The notes beneath the pieces were generated by a model. It had not been told where the DNA came from. It did not search any database and was given only the letters and a program-made list of their open reading frames with translations. This document shows, piece by piece, positions 4,801 to 7,974 of a stretch of DNA of 7,974 bases. The position numbers and the translations under genes are program-made. Source of the stretch: JACPJP01 sp964650285 (GTDB lineage: Archaea > Nanobdellota > Nanobdellia > Woesearchaeales > GW2011-AR4); assembly GCA_964650285.1 (NCBI GenBank), contig CAZYSP010000023.1:1-7974 (forward strand), written 5' to 3'. Positions within the stretch are counted from its first letter, which is position 1. Each line of letters starts with the position of its first letter.

Positions 4801-5886
4801 ATGATAAGTATAGTCGGCTGCGGAGTTGCTGGAAGTTATCTTGCTTATCTTCTCGCAAAGCAGGGAAAAGAAGTAACTATAATAGAAGAACATAACAAAA
4901 TAGGTAATCCTGTTCAATGTACAGGCATTGTCACTGGTTCTATTGAAAAATTTGTAAAACTCCCAAAAAATGTAGTTGCTAACCGCTGTAGCAGAGTTAT
5001 TGTTGTAAGCAAAAATAAAAGCATTGTAGCAAATACAGATGAAATAGTACTATGGCGTGATAAGTTTGATCAATTCATAGCTGACATGGCAGCTGATCAA
5101 GGAGTCAAAATATTAACTAATCACCAATTTCTTAATTTCAATGGAAAAAACTCAATAAAAATCAAGAACAAAAAGAATAATAAGCTCAAAGAAATAAAAT
5201 CAGATATAACAATAGGTGCAGATGGTTCCTCATCAGCAGTTGCAAACGCTTCTGGCTTAGCAAATACAAAGTTTTACATCGGAATGCAGGCAAAAGTCAA
5301 GCTTAAAATTAAACTTAATGCATTTGAAACCCACTTTGGCAGCCGCTTTCCAAAATTCTTTGGATGGGTTGTCCCTGAGTCAGAAGATATTGTAAGACTA
5401 GGTTTAGCTTCTTTATCAAACCCCAAAGAATATTTTTATAAATTCCTAAAAAAAAGGACTGGTAATAAAAAAATAATACAATGGGAATCAGGCATTATTC
5501 CTATTTATAATCCAAATCAAATAATTCAAAAAAATAATAAATACTTAATTGGTGATGCTGCTACCCAAGTCAAGGCAACAACCGGTGGTGGCATTATACC
5601 CTCATTAAAAGCAGCTCATACATTATGTGATTGTATTATTAATAATAAAGATTACAATGAAGAATTTAAGAGACAATATGGAAAAGAATTATTACTGCAC
5701 CTGAAAATAAGAAATACTCTAAACAAATTCTCAGACAAGGATTATGATTGCCTGCTTAAATTAATGTCGCAAGAAAAAATAAAAAAAATTCTGAAAAAAT
5801 ATGACAGGGACAAACCAATACCTTTGGTTTTAAACTTATTATTAAGAGAGCCAAGGTTTTTGCTTTTTTCAAAGTTTGCCTTTTAA
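4801..5886 (+). CDS. Geranylgeranyl reductase-family FAD-dependent oxidoreductase
   Basis: This 361-residue flavoprotein resembles the archaeal geranylgeranyl reductases, which saturate the isoprenoid chains of ether lipids. An N-terminal FAD-binding Rossmann motif, GCGVAG (6-11), is followed by an acidic strand end (IIEE, 27-30). The family's GNPVQCTG block (35-42) contains Cys40, the position of the conserved cysteine in this family. GADGSSS (139-145) and the second FAD motif GDAATQVKATTGGGI (251-265) follow, and FGWVVP (187-192) corresponds to the family's aromatic-proline block in the substrate region. It is slightly shorter than the roughly 390-450 residues usual for archaeal members. 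There is no membrane helix, so it should act at the inner membrane face. The ATG at 4801 sits directly before the first beta strand and has no Shine-Dalgarno. The substrate could be phospholipid-bound chains, a quinone tail or another polyprenyl such as dolichol. The glycosylation gene downstream makes dolichol worth considering, but this is inference. Confidence 0.85.
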   Translation: MISIVGCGVAGSYLAYLLAKQGKEVTIIEEHNKIGNPVQCTGIVTGSIEKFVKLPKNVVANRCSRVIVVSKNKSIVANTDEIVLWRDKFDQFIADMAADQGVKILTNHQFLNFNGKNSIKIKNKKNNKLKEIKSDITIGADGSSSAVANASGLANTKFYIGMQAKVKLKIKLNAFETHFGSRFPKFFGWVVPESEDIVRLGLASLSNPKEYFYKFLKKRTGNKKIIQWESGIIPIYNPNQIIQKNNKYLIGDAATQVKATTGGGIIPSLKAAHTLCDCIINNKDYNEEFKRQYGKELLLHLKIRNTLNKFSDKDYDCLLKLMSQEKIKKILKKYDRDKPIPLVLNLLLREPRFLLFSKFAF

Positions 5887-5905
5887 TCAGAGTTAAATCA
5901 AAAGG

Positions 5906-5920
5906 TTTTTAAAAAATATA
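5906..5920 (+). promoter_or_regulatory. Candidate TATA element for the oligosaccharyltransferase gene
   Basis: TTTTTAAAAAATATA lies 32-46 bp before the ATG at 5952, which would give a short leader of about 10 nt. A weak GTGG (5942-5945) precedes the start. The gap to the reductase stop is only 65 bp, so readthrough from that gene is also possible. Confidence 0.35.
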
Positions 5921-5951
5921 CTATTCCAAATTATTTATAAAGTGGATTTTC

Positions 5952-7974
5952 ATGGAAGAACAAAAAGACGACGAGATTTCTATTGACTTTGGAAAAATAA
6001 AGAATTTTTTCAAAAGAAAAAAGGAAGAGAAAAAAGAAGTAGATGTGGAGCCGAAAGAAGAGACACCTAAAGTACATGCAGAAATAAAAGATAAGGAAAC
6101 AGAACAGGAGCCAAATCAGCTTGCAGAAACAAAACAAGAGGAACAAAAAAAAGATGACGATGAAATTTCTATTGACTTTTCAAAAATAAAAAACATAAAA
6201 AATATTTTCAGAAAGAAAGAGGAAGAGCCAGTTAAAGTTACAACTGAAGAAAAAGCAGAAACAAAAAAAGATGGTGAAATTTCTATTGACTTTTCAAAAA
6301 TAAAAAATATTAAAAACATATTCAAGAAATCTGAAGAATCAAAATCTGTGGAATCAGATGAAGGACTATCTGTTGATTATAAAAAAATTAAAGGTTTTTT
6401 TGCACAGCATAGAGTCTTGCTGTTATTAATTATACCAATTTTCCTCTCAATATTTTTACGAGTGCAACCAGCATATTTGCCTATAACAGATGAGTGGGCA
6501 GCTAGTGCTGTCATAGACAACATGAGGTCCCAGATAAGAACTCAGATAAACCAGCAATACCCTAATCTTCCGGATCAAAATAAGAATGCATTAGTGGAAA
6601 ATGAATTGCAAAAAGTTCTAAAAGAGCAAAAATCACAGATTAATCAGCAGGTTAGAGGCACATCAAACTTCTTTAAATCGAGGTTACAAGACGATACAGG
6701 CCAGACTTATTTGCTCGCAATTGATCCTTATTTCTGGATGAGGCATGCAAAAAATGTTATAGAAAAAGGCCATCCTGGAGATGAAATCAGGAATGGGGAG
6801 CAATGGGACAACCACATGGTCGCACCAAAAGGAAGGAGTGTACCTCCGGATATGTTTCATGCCTACTTTGAAGCGTATTTATACAAATTCCTCAGTCTTT
6901 TTAACAGAAACCTTAATCTTATGGCGGTTGCATTTTATATCCCTGTTTTAATCTCTGCCTTGGCTGTAATACCTGCATTTTTCATAACCAGGAAACTCGC
7001 TGGCAATTTTGGAGGTTTTATAGCAGCAACCATATTAGCGATACACCCTTCTTTCCTAATCAGAACCGCGGGGGGTTTTGCTGACACAGACGCCTATAAT
7101 GTAATGTTCCCCCTTTTCATAGCCTGGCTTTTCCTTGAGGCTTTAGAAGCGAAGAGTGTAAAAAATACTATAATTTTAAGTATTGCAAGTGGACTATTAG
7201 TCAGCTTCTACAGCTTTACATGGGGAGGCTGGTGGTATATTTTTGACTTTATTTTAATCTCCACAGTGTTATACATAGCCTACTATACATTTGTGCATAG
7301 AAAAGAATTAATTGGGAATTTTGTCAGCTTCACAAAACGAAAAACAGTAAAAAACTCCATCACGTTTCTGGTAATATTTTTTATAGTGTCTGCATTAAGC
7401 GTAAGCCTCTTTGTAAATTTTGAGCACTTCCAACAGTTTGCAAAGAATCCAATGGGTTTTGCACGGCTGAAAGAAGTCGGCATCACAACAATATGGCCGA
7501 ATGTTTTTACAACAGTTGCTGAGCAAAATCCTGCTTCCCTAAACAACGTAATAAATCAGGTTGGTTTAGGGAAATTCTACTTCTTTCTAATCGCTTTAAT
7601 AGGCATTACTCTTACATTAACAACTAAGGAACGTAAAAAAATATGGTTTGTTATTGGCGCATTGGCATGGTACCTGATAATATTCCTGCTAAAAATTCAG
7701 GACTTGAATACATTTTTAGCACTGATAAGCATCCCTATTATAATTAGAATCTTGATAGCATTATGGGAATCTGATACAGATATAGATATAAAATACGCTA
7801 TTTTCCTGGTCTTATGGTTTATTGCTACAACATACGCAAGCACAAAAGGTGTGCGCTTTACACTGCTTTTAGTGCCTGTATTTGCAATAGGCTTTGGTAT
7901 TGCACTTGGAGAGCTTTACAGATATGCAAATGTCTGGATTGCAAAAGGTCTGCATGTAAATAAATTTGTATCAA
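5952..7974 (+). CDS. aglB: AglB/STT3-type oligosaccharyltransferase, N-terminal part
   Basis: This frame is open from the ATG at 5952 to the window end: 674 codons, lacking the C-terminus. The family transfers a lipid-linked glycan to asparagine on the outer face of the membrane. Visible landmarks are a first membrane helix (about 154-171), IDPYFWMRHA (257-266) with the first-loop aspartate Asp258, and GGFADTDAYN (374-383) with the DxD pair Asp378/Asp380. FYSFTWGGWWY follows, then TVAE (521-524) matching the TIXE motif of the fifth external loop, and KGVRF (632-636) with the conserved arginine. About ten more hydrophobic segments run through the sequence. The WWDYG motif and soluble C-terminal domain would lie beyond 7974. 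Unusual parts are a 150-residue charged cytoplasmic N-terminus with four ISIDF-like repeats and a long Gln-rich insert (182-256) before Asp258. The start ATG is the first in frame. It lies 65 bp after the reductase gene on the same strand. Confidence 0.9.
   Translation, partial: MEEQKDDEISIDFGKIKNFFKRKKEEKKEVDVEPKEETPKVHAEIKDKETEQEPNQLAETKQEEQKKDDDEISIDFSKIKNIKNIFRKKEEEPVKVTTEEKAETKKDGEISIDFSKIKNIKNIFKKSEESKSVESDEGLSVDYKKIKGFFAQHRVLLLLIIPIFLSIFLRVQPAYLPITDEWAASAVIDNMRSQIRTQINQQYPNLPDQNKNALVENELQKVLKEQKSQINQQVRGTSNFFKSRLQDDTGQTYLLAIDPYFWMRHAKNVIEKGHPGDEIRNGEQWDNHMVAPKGRSVPPDMFHAYFEAYLYKFLSLFNRNLNLMAVAFYIPVLISALAVIPAFFITRKLAGNFGGFIAATILAIHPSFLIRTAGGFADTDAYNVMFPLFIAWLFLEALEAKSVKNTIILSIASGLLVSFYSFTWGGWWYIFDFILISTVLYIAYYTFVHRKELIGNFVSFTKRKTVKNSITFLVIFFIVSALSVSLFVNFEHFQQFAKNPMGFARLKEVGITTIWPNVFTTVAEQNPASLNNVINQVGLGKFYFFLIALIGITLTLTTKERKKIWFVIGALAWYLIIFLLKIQDLNTFLALISIPIIIRILIALWESDTDIDIKYAIFLVLWFIATTYASTKGVRFTLLLVPVFAIGFGIALGELYRYANVWIAKGLHVNKFVS
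6162..6323 (+). repeat. Direct repeat coding for EISIDFSKIKNIKNIF
   Basis: Positions 6162-6209 and 6276-6323 match at 44 of 48 bases and encode the same 16 residues. The four differences are all silent. More diverged versions are at 5973-6011 (EISIDFGKIKNFF) and 6363-6401 (GLSVDYKKIKGFF). All lie in the cytoplasmic head of the oligosaccharyltransferase. Confidence 0.85.

Noticed and set aside
5931..6325. Phe/Ser-rich minus-strand open frames opposite the start of aglB
   Set aside because: They mirror the Lys/Glu-rich repeats of the plus-strand protein and have no independent coding evidence.
7283..7546. An 87-residue minus-strand open frame within aglB
   Set aside because: It is antisense to a conserved part of the oligosaccharyltransferase that includes the TVAE motif, and has no start signals.

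Overview
This AT-rich window looks archaeal, most likely from a DPANN-type lineage (Woesearchaeota/Pacearchaeota-like). The evidence is TATA/BRE-type promoters with no bacterial -35/-10 pairs, an intron-bearing tRNA-Trp, a geranylgeranyl reductase-family flavoprotein, an AglB/STT3-type oligosaccharyltransferase, and exported Ig-like (NEW3/CARDB) membrane-anchored proteins. The exact lineage is inferred, not shown.

Layout. Positions 1-79 (minus) hold the first 26 codons of an unidentified membrane protein whose body lies outside the window. Its leader (80-217) has a Shine-Dalgarno, an RNA-type hairpin and a BRE/TATA promoter. Positions 218-475 have no gene but contain an A/T tract, a second copy of an upstream promoter element, and the promoter region of the DUF192 gene at 476-832 (plus). 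A tRNA-Trp (937-1074, plus) follows, apparently interrupted twice: by an 18-nt intron in the D-loop and a 47-nt intron at 37/38. Two secreted, membrane-anchored Ig-like proteins form a minus-strand cluster (4507 down to 1078). The larger one ends only 3 nt from the convergent tRNA. A divergent intergenic region (4508-4800) carries two perfect tandem inverted repeats in front of the geranylgeranyl reductase-like gene (4801-5886, plus). The N-terminal 674 codons of an AglB/STT3 homologue (5952-7974, plus) run off the window end before the WWDYG motif.

How the genes fit together. Four of the six protein genes have a clear envelope theme: a protein N-glycosylation enzyme, an isoprenoid-lipid reductase, and two exported Ig-domain proteins that are plausible glycoprotein or envelope components. 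That link is inference from position and family.

The most interesting items are the doubly interrupted tRNA-Trp with a near-complete bulge-helix-bulge in its D-arm, the tandem perfect palindromes upstream of the reductase, the repeated ISIDF-type motif in the cytoplasmic head of the oligosaccharyltransferase, and the A-B-A-B-A transmembrane repeat of the 695-residue protein. No mobile element, CRISPR array or obvious new defence system was seen.
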